The notes beneath the pieces are model-generated. The model was not told the DNA's origin. It did no database searches and worked only from the letters and a program-made list of their open reading frames with translations. Below, piece by piece: positions 1 to 7,944 of a stretch of 39,406 nucleotides of DNA. A program made the position numbers and the translations under genes. The stretch's first letter is position 1, and the number at the start of each line of letters is the position of its first letter. Source of the DNA: Nocardia arthritidis NBRC 100137. GTDB lineage: Bacteria; Actinomycetota; Actinomycetes; Mycobacteriales; Mycobacteriaceae. The stretch spans positions 1 through 39,406 of the forward strand of contig NZ_BDBB01000058.1 in NCBI RefSeq assembly GCF_001612765.1. The letters are read 5' to 3'.

Positions 1-2
1 AA

Positions 3-1958
3 CTCGACACCCAGGCCCAGGATTTCACCGTCGTCGGCGTCGGTGACATGAGCGGCGACGTCTTCGGCAACGGCATGCTGTTGTCCGAGCACATCCGCTT
101 GGTGGCCGCGTTCGACCACCGCCACATCTTCCTCGACCCGATTCCCGACGCGGCAACTTCCTACCGGGAGCGGCAGCGGATGTTCGCGTTGCCGAGGTCG
201 TCGTGGGCGGATTACGACACGTCGCTGATCAGCTCCGGCGGAGGCGTCTACGACCGCTCCGCCAAGGCGATCCCGGTGACTCCGGAGGTGCGCGCGGCAC
301 TCGACCTGCCCGCCGGCGTGACCACCCTGTCGCCGCCGGAGATGATCAAGGCCATCCTGCTCGCCCCGGTCGATCTGCTGTGGAACGGCGGGATCGGCAC
401 CTACATCAAGGCGAGCAGCGAGACCAATGCCGAGGTGGGCGACAAGTCCAACGACGCGGTCCGGGTCAACGCCGACCAGTTGCGGGTCAAGGTGATCGGC
501 GAAGGCGGCAATCTCGGTGCGACTGCGCTGGGCCGCATCGAGTTCTGCCGCAACGGCGGACGGATGAATACCGATGCCTTGGACAACTCGGCGGGCGTGG
601 ACTGCTCCGACCACGAGGTCAACATCAAGATCTTGCTCGATGCCGTCGTCTCCAGCGGTGAACTCGCCGTCGCGGAGCGCAATCCGCTGCTGGCCTCGAT
701 GACCGACGAGGTCTCCGACCTGGTGCTGCGGGACAACATCTCGCAGAACTTCCGGCTCGGGATGTCGCGGGCCGACGCGGCGGGCATGTCGGGAGTGCAC
801 GGCAGGATGATCAACGACCTCGAACAGCGTCGCGGTCTGGACCGCGAGCTGGAGGCCCTGCCGACCGAGGCGGAACTGGCCCGCCGCGCCGCCGAAGGGA
901 CCGGCCTCACCTCGCCCGAGCTGGCGAATCTCATGGCGCACGTGAAACTCTCGCTCAAGGCTGACCTGCTGGCCGGTGACCTGCTCGACAGCGCGGCGTT
1001 CGCGCCGGTGCTGCCGGCCTACTTCCCCGCGCCGCTGCGGGAGCGGTTCGCGCAGGCGATCGGCAGGCACCCGCTGCGGCGCGAGATCGTAGCCACCGTC
1101 GTGGTCAACGAGATGGTGGACTACGGCGGCATCACCTACGCGTTCCGGCTCGCGGAAGAGGCCGGGGCGACCACCGACGACGCGGTGCGCGCGTATCGGG
1201 CGGCGGTGGAGATCTTCGACCTGCACGACCTCTGGCAGCGGATCAGGCAGACACCGATGTCCACGGCGGCGCGCAACGAACTGGAGCTGGAGACCAAGCG
1301 CACCCTGGACCGGGCCGCACGCTGGCTGCTGTCCAACCGCCCGCAGCCCATCGCGATCGGCGCCGACATCGCCAGGTACCGCGACGGCGTGCGCGCTCTG
1401 TCCGGCCGCGTGCCCGCGTGGTTGACCGGCTACCTCACCGAGGATCTCGCCGAGCGGTCGCGGCGGTCGATCAGCCGCGGCGCGCCCCGGGAGCTGGCCG
1501 AGGAGGCGTTCGGGCTGATCCACCGTTTCCCGCTGCTGGACGTGCTCGACCTGGCCGACATCGCCGACCGCGATGCCGCGGAGGTCGCGGTGCTGTACTA
1601 CGCGCTCAACGAGCACTTCCAGATCGAGCGGCTGCTGACCGCGGTCGGCAAGCTGGAGCGTGGCGGGCGCTGGCGGGCGCTGGCCCGGCTCGCGGTCCGC
1701 GAGGATCTCTACGATTCGCTGCGGTCGCTGACCCTCGATGTGCTGACCGCGACCGAACCGCAGGACAGCACGGTCGAGAAGATCGCGTACTGGGAGTCGA
1801 CCAACCGTTCGCGGCTGGCCCGTGCGGGTGCGTCGCTGGCGCAGATCTTCGCCGCCGAAACGCACGATCTCGCCGCGCTCTCGGTGGCGGCACGGCAGGT
1901 CCGCGGCATGGTGAGCGGCGGTGATGCGACGGCCGTCGCACCGACGGTCGCTGGCTGA
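3..1958 (+). CDS. gdh: NAD-specific glutamate dehydrogenase, large type (C-terminal part)
   Basis: Oxidises glutamate to 2-oxoglutarate and ammonium with NAD in the cytoplasm. The frame is open to the left edge: codons before the ATG at 48 already read as the conserved VVGVGDMSGDVFGNGM segment, so that ATG is internal and the 5' part lies outside the window. About 651 residues of an enzyme that is usually around 1,600 aa are present. Family signatures follow: HIFLDP, SSGGGVYDR, LLWNGGIGTYIK, the KVIGEGGNLGATALGRIEF stretch and then a helical C-terminal domain. In mycobacteria this enzyme is inhibited by the FHA protein GarA, whose binding is switched off by PknG phosphorylation; a pknG gene lies 3 kb downstream. 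The gene ends in a strong hairpin shared with the convergent SPFH gene. Family call is firm; the exact coenzyme cannot be proved from this half. Confidence 0.95.
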   Translation, partial: LDTQAQDFTVVGVGDMSGDVFGNGMLLSEHIRLVAAFDHRHIFLDPIPDAATSYRERQRMFALPRSSWADYDTSLISSGGGVYDRSAKAIPVTPEVRAALDLPAGVTTLSPPEMIKAILLAPVDLLWNGGIGTYIKASSETNAEVGDKSNDAVRVNADQLRVKVIGEGGNLGATALGRIEFCRNGGRMNTDALDNSAGVDCSDHEVNIKILLDAVVSSGELAVAERNPLLASMTDEVSDLVLRDNISQNFRLGMSRADAAGMSGVHGRMINDLEQRRGLDRELEALPTEAELARRAAEGTGLTSPELANLMAHVKLSLKADLLAGDLLDSAAFAPVLPAYFPAPLRERFAQAIGRHPLRREIVATVVVNEMVDYGGITYAFRLAEEAGATTDDAVRAYRAAVEIFDLHDLWQRIRQTPMSTAARNELELETKRTLDRAARWLLSNRPQPIAIGADIARYRDGVRALSGRVPAWLTGYLTEDLAERSRRSISRGAPRELAEEAFGLIHRFPLLDVLDLADIADRDAAEVAVLYYALNEHFQIERLLTAVGKLERGGRWRALARLAVREDLYDSLRSLTLDVLTATEPQDSTVEKIAYWESTNRSRLARAGASLAQIFAAETHDLAALSVAARQVRGMVSGGDATAVAPTVAG

Positions 1959-1967
1959 TCGACCACA

Positions 1968-2010
1968 CGATGCCCGGAGGCAGGCGCTCGGCGTCAGCCT
2001 CCGGGCATCG
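1968..2010. terminator. Bidirectional hairpin between gdh and the SPFH gene
   Basis: Perfect 14-bp inverted repeat (arms 1968-1981 and 1997-2010, CGATGCCCGGAGGC and its complement) around a 15-nt loop. The right arm is the last codons of the convergent SPFH gene, so the hairpin starts inside that gene and ends just after gdh. There is no clear U tract, as is common in actinobacteria. Confidence 0.75.
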
Positions 2011-3055
2011 GCGTTCCGCACTCGCCGCAGAATTTGGCGCCGGGGCTCGACTCCGCGCCGCAGCTCGTGCAGTGCCGAGGTTGCGGCGCTAGGCGCGCCC
2101 CGCAGTTCATGCAGAACTTCGCGCCCGCCGGATTCGCGCCCTGGCAAGCGGCGCATGACGTCTGAGCCGTCTCCGGCGCCGCGGCGGGAAGCTGTGGCGC
2201 GGGGGAGTGGCTGCCGACCTGGTGGCCGATCGCGTTCAGACTCAGTGCCGCGCCGAGGAATCCGCCCTCCATGCCATGGTGTCCGCGCGCGAAACCCTGG
2301 CTCGCGCCGAGCGCGAGTTCGCCGGCGGCGTAGCGCTGGAAATCGCCGGTGAGGCTGATGTACTTGACATCCTTGGCGAGTCGCTTCAGCCGGTCGGCGT
2401 CCTCCGGCGCCAGACTGATGTCGAAGTTACCCATCCGCGGGATGCGCAGCCCGTATTCGTAGAGCGCGGTGTTGGTCTGGCGCAGCACCGCCTGCTCGAT
2501 CGGCTGCAGCTGTGCCGAGAGCCCGAGCACCGGCCAGTCGCGGCGGGCGACCCCTTGGGTCACCGCCATCTTCATGGATTTGAGCAGCAGGTCGGCGCAC
2601 CAGCTCTGCACTCGGTCCGGGTCGGTGAGATCGGCGGTCCCCGCGAGCGCGGTCAGCAGCTCGGCCGGGTCGCGAACGGTCAGGGCGAACTCGCCGAAGA
2701 CACGCAGCGTCACCACCTGCTCGCTGACCGGATCGAGGATGTCGTCCAGCCGGCCGCCGAAGCGAATTCCCGGAAACTCCCTCGTGGAAACGAAATACAG
2801 TTCGGCGCGGTAGTAGTTGCCGCCGGTGAGGGTGTCGACGAGCGCACCGAGCACGGGGAGCTCGTCGGCATCGATGCGGTGTCGTCCCGGGCCCATCGCG
2901 GCCACGACCCGCCCGGACTTGACGAAGAGTGCGAGCTGGTCGGCGTTGACCATCGCGCGGCTGTAGCGCCGGATGTTGACGTCCGGCCACTTGTAGACCA
3001 GCTGATTCTTGCGGTCCTCGGGGACCGCGATGAATTCCCGTTCGAACCAGGCCAT
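1994..3055 (-). CDS. SPFH-domain protein with C-terminal double zinc ribbon
   Basis: 353 aa. Residues 1 to about 250 resemble the bacterial SPFH group often labelled virion core protein: an N-terminal FEREFIAVPEDRKNQLVYKW segment, then beta-rich SPFH sequence and a helical region. Residues 300-346 hold two four-cysteine zinc ribbons: C301, C304, C315, C318 and C329, C332, C343, C346. A glycine/alanine/proline-rich linker joins the two parts. There is no signal peptide or obvious membrane helix, so a cytoplasmic scaffold is likely. A GAGGGAG ribosome site precedes the ATG. It is divergent from the permease gene across a 212-bp region that carries two copies of the 26-bp palindrome. SPFH proteins commonly build membrane-associated oligomers, but the role of this subgroup is unknown to me. 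Confidence 0.85.
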   Translation of the reverse strand: MAWFEREFIAVPEDRKNQLVYKWPDVNIRRYSRAMVNADQLALFVKSGRVVAAMGPGRHRIDADELPVLGALVDTLTGGNYYRAELYFVSTREFPGIRFGGRLDDILDPVSEQVVTLRVFGEFALTVRDPAELLTALAGTADLTDPDRVQSWCADLLLKSMKMAVTQGVARRDWPVLGLSAQLQPIEQAVLRQTNTALYEYGLRIPRMGNFDISLAPEDADRLKRLAKDVKYISLTGDFQRYAAGELALGASQGFARGHHGMEGGFLGAALSLNAIGHQVGSHSPAPQLPAAAPETAQTSCAACQGANPAGAKFCMNCGARLAPQPRHCTSCGAESSPGAKFCGECGTPMPGG

Positions 3056-3085
3056 CTGCGCTCCCTCGTCCCGTTTGTCCCACTG

Positions 3086-3111
3086 AGCGTACCGATATCT
3101 GGTGGCACGAT
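3086..3111. promoter_or_regulatory. 26-bp palindromic element, copy 1 (weakest)
   Basis: Outer half-sites GTACCG and GGTGGCAC are clear; about five positions differ from the consensus of half-sites AAYGTRCCGYTA and TARCGGYACRTT around 2 nt. It lies 31 bp upstream of the SPFH start and 91 bp from copy 2 in the same divergent region, consistent with an operator near the SPFH promoter. Confidence 0.5.
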
Positions 3112-3201
3112 CAACGAATCTTGTCGCGATCGCCGCTGCTCGGATGCCCTTTTCTCAAAGTTCTTGATGTCCAGCGTGTTACAACATGCCAATCGCTATT
3201 G

Positions 3202-3227
3202 AACGTGCCGCTATGTAACGGTACATT
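3202..3227. promoter_or_regulatory. 26-bp palindromic element, copy 2 (best match)
   Basis: Left half AACGTGCCGCTA and right half TAACGGTACATT around TG; every position fits the two-fold symmetric consensus. It lies 40 bp upstream of the permease ATG. Probable operator of a dimeric repressor such as a TetR-type protein; the regulator is not identifiable here. Confidence 0.6.
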
Positions 3228-3267
3228 GAGCGAAGTTATGATCGCCGTCACCTGAAAGGCCATCGCC

Positions 3268-4800
3268 ATGACCACAGTTCGACCACCAGCGGATGCGCCC
3301 GCGCAGGCTGCCGCGCTCGAAGACGAGGACTCGGGCTATCACAAGTCGCTGCGCCCGCGTCAGCTGCAGATGATCGCGATCGGTGGGGCGATCGGCACCG
3401 GGTTGTTCCTGGGTGCGGGTGGCCGGCTGGCCAGCGCGGGCCCTGGCCTGTTCATCGTGTACGCCATCTGCGGCGTGTTCGTGTTCTTCATCCTGCGGGC
3501 GCTCGGCGAGCTGGTGCTGCATCGCCCCTCCTCGGGATCGTTCGTCTCCTACGCCCGCGAGTTCTACGGCGAGAAACTGGCGTTCGCGGTCGGGTGGATG
3601 TACTTCTTCCACTGGTGCATGACCGGGATCGTAGACATCACCGCCATCGCGACATATGTCCATTTCTGGGGAGCGTTCGAGGCCATCCCGCAGTGGTTGA
3701 TCGCCCTGGTCTCCCTCGCGGTCGTGGTGAGCATCAACCTCGTCTCGGTGAAGTGGTTCGGCGAGCTCGAGTTCTGGGCCGCGCTGATCAAGGTGATCGC
3801 ACTGGTCACCTTCCTGATCGTCGGCACGGTGTTCCTCGCGGGCCGCTTCAAGATCGATGGCCAGGTCACCGGCCCGAGCGTCATCACCGATCACGGCGGA
3901 CTGTTCCCGACCGGGTTGCTTCCGCTGGTCCTGGTCACCACCGGAGTCGTGTTCGCCTACGCCGCAGTGGAATTGGTCGGTACGGCAGCCGGTGAAGCGG
4001 AGAACCCCGAGAAGATCATGCCGCGCGCGATCAACTCGGTGATCGCCCGGATCGCGCTGTTCTACGTGGGTTCGCTGGTGCTGCTCGCCCTGCTGCTGCC
4101 CTACACCGCGTTCAAGAACGGTGAGAGCCCGTTCGTGACGTTCTTCTCGAAGCTCGGTGTGGACGGCGCCGGTTCTGTGATGAACCTCGTGGTGCTGACC
4201 GCGGCGTTCTCCAGCCTGAACGCCGGTCTCTACTCGACCGGCCGCATCCTGCGCTCGATGTCGATGAACGGCAGCGCGCCGACCATCGCGGCGCGGATGT
4301 CCCGCGGCGGCGTACCCTACGTCGGCATCCTCGCCACCGGCGCGGTGGCGCTGATCGGCGTCGGGCTGAACGCGGTGGTGCCGGAGCAGGCCTTCGAGAT
4401 CGTGCTGAACATGTCGGCGCTGGGCACCATCTTCGCCTGGACCGCGATCGTGGTCTGCCAGTTGCAGCTGTGGCGCTGGTCGCGCACCGGCCGCGCGGAG
4501 CGTCCGTCCTTCCGGCTGATCGGCGCGCCGTACACGAGCTTCGCGACGCTGGTGTTCCTTGCGACCGTGGTCGTGCTGATGGCCTGCAGCGATGACCACG
4601 TGCAGCGCGGTGCGGTGCTCGCGATGGTCGTCATCATGGTTCCCGCGCTGGTGGGCGGCTGGTTCCTCGCCCGCAAGAGGGTGCTGCAGATCGCCGAGAT
4701 CCGCCAGGGCATCACCGGGCAGTTCCCGGTCCTGGCCGAGCGGCCGCGCCGCGAAGCGGGCGACCCGGTGGTGATCCTCGACAAGCCCGACGAAGAGTAA
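3268..4800 (+). CDS. ansP: Amino-acid permease of the APC superfamily, L-asparagine permease-like
   Basis: 510 aa, about 12 membrane helices. The N-terminus after a roughly 30-residue cytoplasmic tail reads HKSLRPRQLQMIAIGGAIGTG, with the GGAIGTGLFLG unwound-helix motif of amino acid:proton symporters in the AnsP/GabP/CycA group. Length and wording match actinobacterial AnsP (asparagine uptake); GabP-like specificity is the main alternative. The ATG at 3268 follows GAAAGG at a good distance. It is flanked upstream by two copies of the 26-bp palindrome and downstream by a strong terminator, so it is probably monocistronic. Its position between gdh and pknG fits nitrogen and amino-acid metabolism. 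Confidence 0.85.
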   Translation: MTTVRPPADAPAQAAALEDEDSGYHKSLRPRQLQMIAIGGAIGTGLFLGAGGRLASAGPGLFIVYAICGVFVFFILRALGELVLHRPSSGSFVSYAREFYGEKLAFAVGWMYFFHWCMTGIVDITAIATYVHFWGAFEAIPQWLIALVSLAVVVSINLVSVKWFGELEFWAALIKVIALVTFLIVGTVFLAGRFKIDGQVTGPSVITDHGGLFPTGLLPLVLVTTGVVFAYAAVELVGTAAGEAENPEKIMPRAINSVIARIALFYVGSLVLLALLLPYTAFKNGESPFVTFFSKLGVDGAGSVMNLVVLTAAFSSLNAGLYSTGRILRSMSMNGSAPTIAARMSRGGVPYVGILATGAVALIGVGLNAVVPEQAFEIVLNMSALGTIFAWTAIVVCQLQLWRWSRTGRAERPSFRLIGAPYTSFATLVFLATVVVLMACSDDHVQRGAVLAMVVIMVPALVGGWFLARKRVLQIAEIRQGITGQFPVLAERPRREAGDPVVILDKPDEE

Positions 4801-4805
4801 GGCAG

Positions 4806-4838
4806 TATCCGCCCCGGGCAGCTCGCCCGGGGCGGATA
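4806..4838 (+). terminator. Terminator of the permease gene
   Basis: Perfect 14-bp stem (TATCCGCCCCGGGC at 4806-4819 paired with 4825-4838) with a 5-nt loop, starting 5 bp after the stop codon; no U tract. Confidence 0.85.
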
Positions 4839-4929
4839 TATTCCCAATGTCGGGAACAATACACGCGCGCATCGACAGGCGGCGGACCAGAATGAAACCG
4901 CGATTCAACGGCGGGTCTGAGAGGTTCGT

Positions 4930-7377
4930 ATGCCGGAGCACCCCAGCGCATCCGACCGTCCACTTGCGCATCCGTGGGCGAATCGGCGCATGCGCGGCAC
5001 CGAGGTGCCTCGGCGAACTTCCCACCCCTGGGCCACTCGGCATCTGCTCAAAACCGAGGTGGCCCCACGACTACCAAATCCGTGGTCGACACCGCGGTAC
5101 GTCGAGAAACCACGTGCCGTCGCCGTCGACCCGGCGCCGAGCGACGGCGGACCGCCGACCGGCGCCGACGTCGGGGGCGAGGAAACCATCGGCACCGCCG
5201 AGCGGTTGCTGCTCGGCGCACTCGAGGCCGAGTCCGACCCCGGTTCCGGGCGCAGCGCGCGCTCGCGGCCGAGCGCGCGACGACTGGGCGGCGGGCTGGT
5301 GTCCATGCCCAAGGTGAGCCCGCTCGATCCGCGCACCGCGGTGATGCAGAACCCGGAAGTGCCCGAGCACAAGCGGTTCTGCTGGAAATGTCAGCAGCCG
5401 GTCGGCCGCACCAGCGCGGCCGGGTCCGGCGTCGTGGAGGGTGAGTGCGGCCGCTGCGCCTCGCCGTTCAACTTCCGGCCCCTGCTCCAGCCGGGGGAGA
5501 TGGTCGCTGACCAATACGAAGTCCAGGGCTGTCTGGCCCACGGCGGACTCGGATGGATCTACCTGGCGGTCGATCGCAATGTGAGCGATCGCTGGGTGGT
5601 GCTGAAGGGGTTGCAGAACCCGCTCGACTTCGAGGCGCACGTGGTCGCCCTCGCCGAACGCCAATTCCTCTCCGAGGTGGCCTATCCCGGCATCGTCAAG
5701 ATCCACAACTTCGTCAAGCACCGCTCCGGGCGCGACGTGGCCGACGGCTACATCGTCATGGAGTACGTCGGCGGGCGCTCGCTGAAGAAGATGCTGGATT
5801 TGCGTGCGCCCGAACGCATTCCGGTCTCCGAGGCGATCGCTTTCATGATGGAGATCCTGCCTGCGCTGGACTACCTGCACTCGTTCGGGCTGGCCTACAA
5901 CGATCTCAAGCCGGACAACATCATGGTCAGCGAGGACGAGGTCAAGCTGATCGATCTGGGCGCGGTCGCCGCGATGGAGTCCTACGGCAGTATCTACGGC
6001 ACTCCGGGCTATCAAGCGCCCGAGATCACCGAGACCGGCCCGACGGTCGCCTCGGACATCTACACCGTGGGGCGGACGCTGGCCGCTCTGGTGCTGGACA
6101 TGCCCAAGAACGCCGACGGACACCAGCTGCCCGGCATTCCCTCGCCGGACGACGAGCCGCTGCTGCGGGACTATCCGGCGTTGTACCGGCTGCTGTGCCG
6201 CGCGACCGATCCGGAGCCGCGCCGCCGCTTCCCCACCGCCTACGCGATGTACGGCCAGCTCGCGGGCGTCCTGCGCATGGTGCTCGCCTACGACACCGGT
6301 AAGGAGCATCCGCAGGCGTCGCTGGAATTCGGCGCCATGCGCGGCGATTTCGGCATCGAGACGTTGATCGGGCAGACCGACGGCATGACCGACGGGCGCC
6401 ATCGTCTGCCCGCGCTGGACGCGCCGAGCGTCGTCGCGGCCCTGCCGGTGCCGATGATCGACAGCGAGGACCCCAGCGCCGACCTGCTGTCAACGTTGCT
6501 GCACGGCGATCCCCGGCACGCCCTGGACGCCCTGCGCCGCACCGCCGACCGGATCGTCTCCGGGACCATCCCGGAGCCGGAGACGTTCGAGCTGGAGGGC
6601 ACGCTGACCGCGGTGCGCGCTCATCTGGACCTGGGCGAGGTGGTGCCCGCGTGCGATCGGCTCGCCGATCTGCGGCCCGACTACGGCACGGACTGGCGCC
6701 TGGAGTGGTACTCGGCCGTCGCCGCCCTGCTGGACGGACAGTACGAACGCGCCTACGAGTACTTCGACCTGGTGCACGGCATGCTGCCCGGCGAGATCGC
6801 CCCCGCGCTTGCGCTGGCGGCCACCGCCGAACTCACCCTCCAGCACCTGGGCGATTGCGCCGACGACCGCTGGCATCGGCTCGCCGAGGAGTATTACCGC
6901 ACGGTGTGGCGGACCAATCACGGCGTGGTGAGCGCGGCGTTCGGCCTGGCCCGCAGACTCGCCGCCGACGGTGGCTTGCTGGAGGCCGTCGAGGTCCTCG
7001 ATCAGGTGCCGGAGGCATCGCGGTATCAGAGCGTGGCGCGCATGACCGGATGCCTGCTGCTGGTCTCCCAGCCGATCCCGGAGACCACCGAGGCCGACCT
7101 GCTCGAGGCGGCCGCGCGCCTGGACGCCGCGCCGGACGAACCGAGGGCGTTGCAACTGCAGGTCATCGTGGTGGGCGCGGCGCTGGAATGGGTGCGTGCC
7201 GGCGGTCGGTCGGCCGATCCGGACGCGACCCTGCTCGGCTTCCCGTTCACCCTGCTCGGTCTGCAACGCGGGCTGGAGTCGAGCCTGCGGGCGCTGGCCA
7301 GGATCGCCCCGCATCGTCTGCACCGCTACCGGCTGGTCGACCTGGCCAACTATGTGCGGCCGAAGTCGAGGTGGTGA
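4930..7377 (+). CDS. pknG: Serine/threonine protein kinase PknG
   Basis: 815 aa soluble kinase. Order: a disordered N-terminal tail with a threefold 18-residue repeat (about residues 14-67); the RRLGGGL segment and MQNPEVPEHKRFCWKC; a rubredoxin-like domain with C151, C154, C173 and C176; a kinase domain with AHGGLGWIYLA glycine loop, K226 (VVLKG), D325 in YNDLKPDN (non-RD, as in PknG) and D342 in IDLGAV replacing DFG; then a TPR-like helical domain to the C-terminus. All PknG hallmarks are present, and the tail is longer than in the 750-aa M. tuberculosis protein. Known role in relatives: phosphorylates GarA/OdhI and so releases 2-oxoglutarate dehydrogenase and glutamate dehydrogenase from inhibition. 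The usual glnH and glnX partners are not adjacent here. GAGAGG precedes the ATG. Confidence 0.97.
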   Translation: MPEHPSASDRPLAHPWANRRMRGTEVPRRTSHPWATRHLLKTEVAPRLPNPWSTPRYVEKPRAVAVDPAPSDGGPPTGADVGGEETIGTAERLLLGALEAESDPGSGRSARSRPSARRLGGGLVSMPKVSPLDPRTAVMQNPEVPEHKRFCWKCQQPVGRTSAAGSGVVEGECGRCASPFNFRPLLQPGEMVADQYEVQGCLAHGGLGWIYLAVDRNVSDRWVVLKGLQNPLDFEAHVVALAERQFLSEVAYPGIVKIHNFVKHRSGRDVADGYIVMEYVGGRSLKKMLDLRAPERIPVSEAIAFMMEILPALDYLHSFGLAYNDLKPDNIMVSEDEVKLIDLGAVAAMESYGSIYGTPGYQAPEITETGPTVASDIYTVGRTLAALVLDMPKNADGHQLPGIPSPDDEPLLRDYPALYRLLCRATDPEPRRRFPTAYAMYGQLAGVLRMVLAYDTGKEHPQASLEFGAMRGDFGIETLIGQTDGMTDGRHRLPALDAPSVVAALPVPMIDSEDPSADLLSTLLHGDPRHALDALRRTADRIVSGTIPEPETFELEGTLTAVRAHLDLGEVVPACDRLADLRPDYGTDWRLEWYSAVAALLDGQYERAYEYFDLVHGMLPGEIAPALALAATAELTLQHLGDCADDRWHRLAEEYYRTVWRTNHGVVSAAFGLARRLAADGGLLEAVEVLDQVPEASRYQSVARMTGCLLLVSQPIPETTEADLLEAAARLDAAPDEPRALQLQVIVVGAALEWVRAGGRSADPDATLLGFPFTLLGLQRGLESSLRALARIAPHRLHRYRLVDLANYVRPKSRW
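4969..5130 (+). repeat. Three 54-bp (18-codon) tandem repeats in the pknG tail
   Basis: Residues 14-31, 32-49 and 50-67 begin HPWANR, HPWATR and NPWSTP. The first two also share TEV at the same place (T24 and T42) followed by an Arg-rich end; the third is decayed after NPWST. At DNA level the units have diverged, so the pattern is clearest in protein. Confidence 0.7.
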
Positions 7378-7384
7378 ACCGGTC

Positions 7385-7741
7385 TCAGCTGGTGCGCGCG
7401 GTGAGCATGAAAAGCGCGGGCGCGGCGAGGATCACCAGCAGCCACAGCCAGTTGCCGGTGGTCACCGCGAGCACCACCGAGAAGACCACGGCCGCGCCGG
7501 CCAGAACGACCAGGCGCGGCAGCGGGTTGGTCGGCGTCACGTCGGCCGGGGGCGGTGTGCTGCCGGGCAGATCGGCGAACAGCTCGGCCAGTTGACTCCG
7601 CTTGGTCGCGGCGGCGACGGCCGCGCTGAGTTCGTCGAATTCGGCCAGGCTCAGCCGGCCCGTGCCCAGGTGGTGGGTCAGCTCGCGCATCGCGCGCTCG
7701 CGGTCGGCGAGACTGGCCGGAAGGCCCGCGGATTCACCCAT
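7385..7741 (-). CDS. DUF1707 (SHOCT-like) membrane protein
   Basis: 118 aa. The N-terminal half carries the DUF1707 pattern: DRERAMRELTHHLGTGRLSL followed by FDELSAAVAAATKRSQLAELFADLP. After a proline-rich linker come two closely spaced hydrophobic helices (about residues 75-113), probably a membrane hairpin. DUF1707 is a short domain found at the N-terminus of many actinobacterial membrane proteins; no function is established. It is convergent with pknG, only 7 bp apart. No ribosome site is visible, but TATCCT lies 6 nt before the ATG, so the transcript is probably leaderless. Confidence 0.85.
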   Translation of the reverse strand: MGESAGLPASLADRERAMRELTHHLGTGRLSLAEFDELSAAVAAATKRSQLAELFADLPGSTPPPADVTPTNPLPRLVVLAGAAVVFSVVLAVTTGNWLWLLVILAAPALFMLTARTS

Positions 7742-7747
7742 GTCGGA

Positions 7748-7753
7748 AGGATA
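7748..7753 (-). promoter_or_regulatory. -10 box of a leaderless DUF1707 transcript
   Basis: TATCCT on the minus strand, 6 nt before the ATG, with no Shine-Dalgarno sequence between. No convincing -35. Confidence 0.5.
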
Positions 7754-7944
7754 GGCGCGGCGGCGGGACCCGGCATCGAGGGGATTTCCAGAGGCGGGAA
7801 GACCGGTGGCGGGCGAGCGCTCGGAAGGCGGCGGCGCCCCGCGCGGACGATGTTTGCTGAAATGTCGCTATGGACCGGTCGGTCGCCCCGACAATGGCCG
7901 CGCACCGGCGGCCGTCCCGTGTTGCGATGTGGTTTCCTTGAGGT

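Noticed and set aside
2207..3202. Open frame antisense to the SPFH gene, extending into the divergent promoter region
   Set aside because: No domain, and it would cover two palindromic sites; the sense gene has clear SPFH and zinc-ribbon features.
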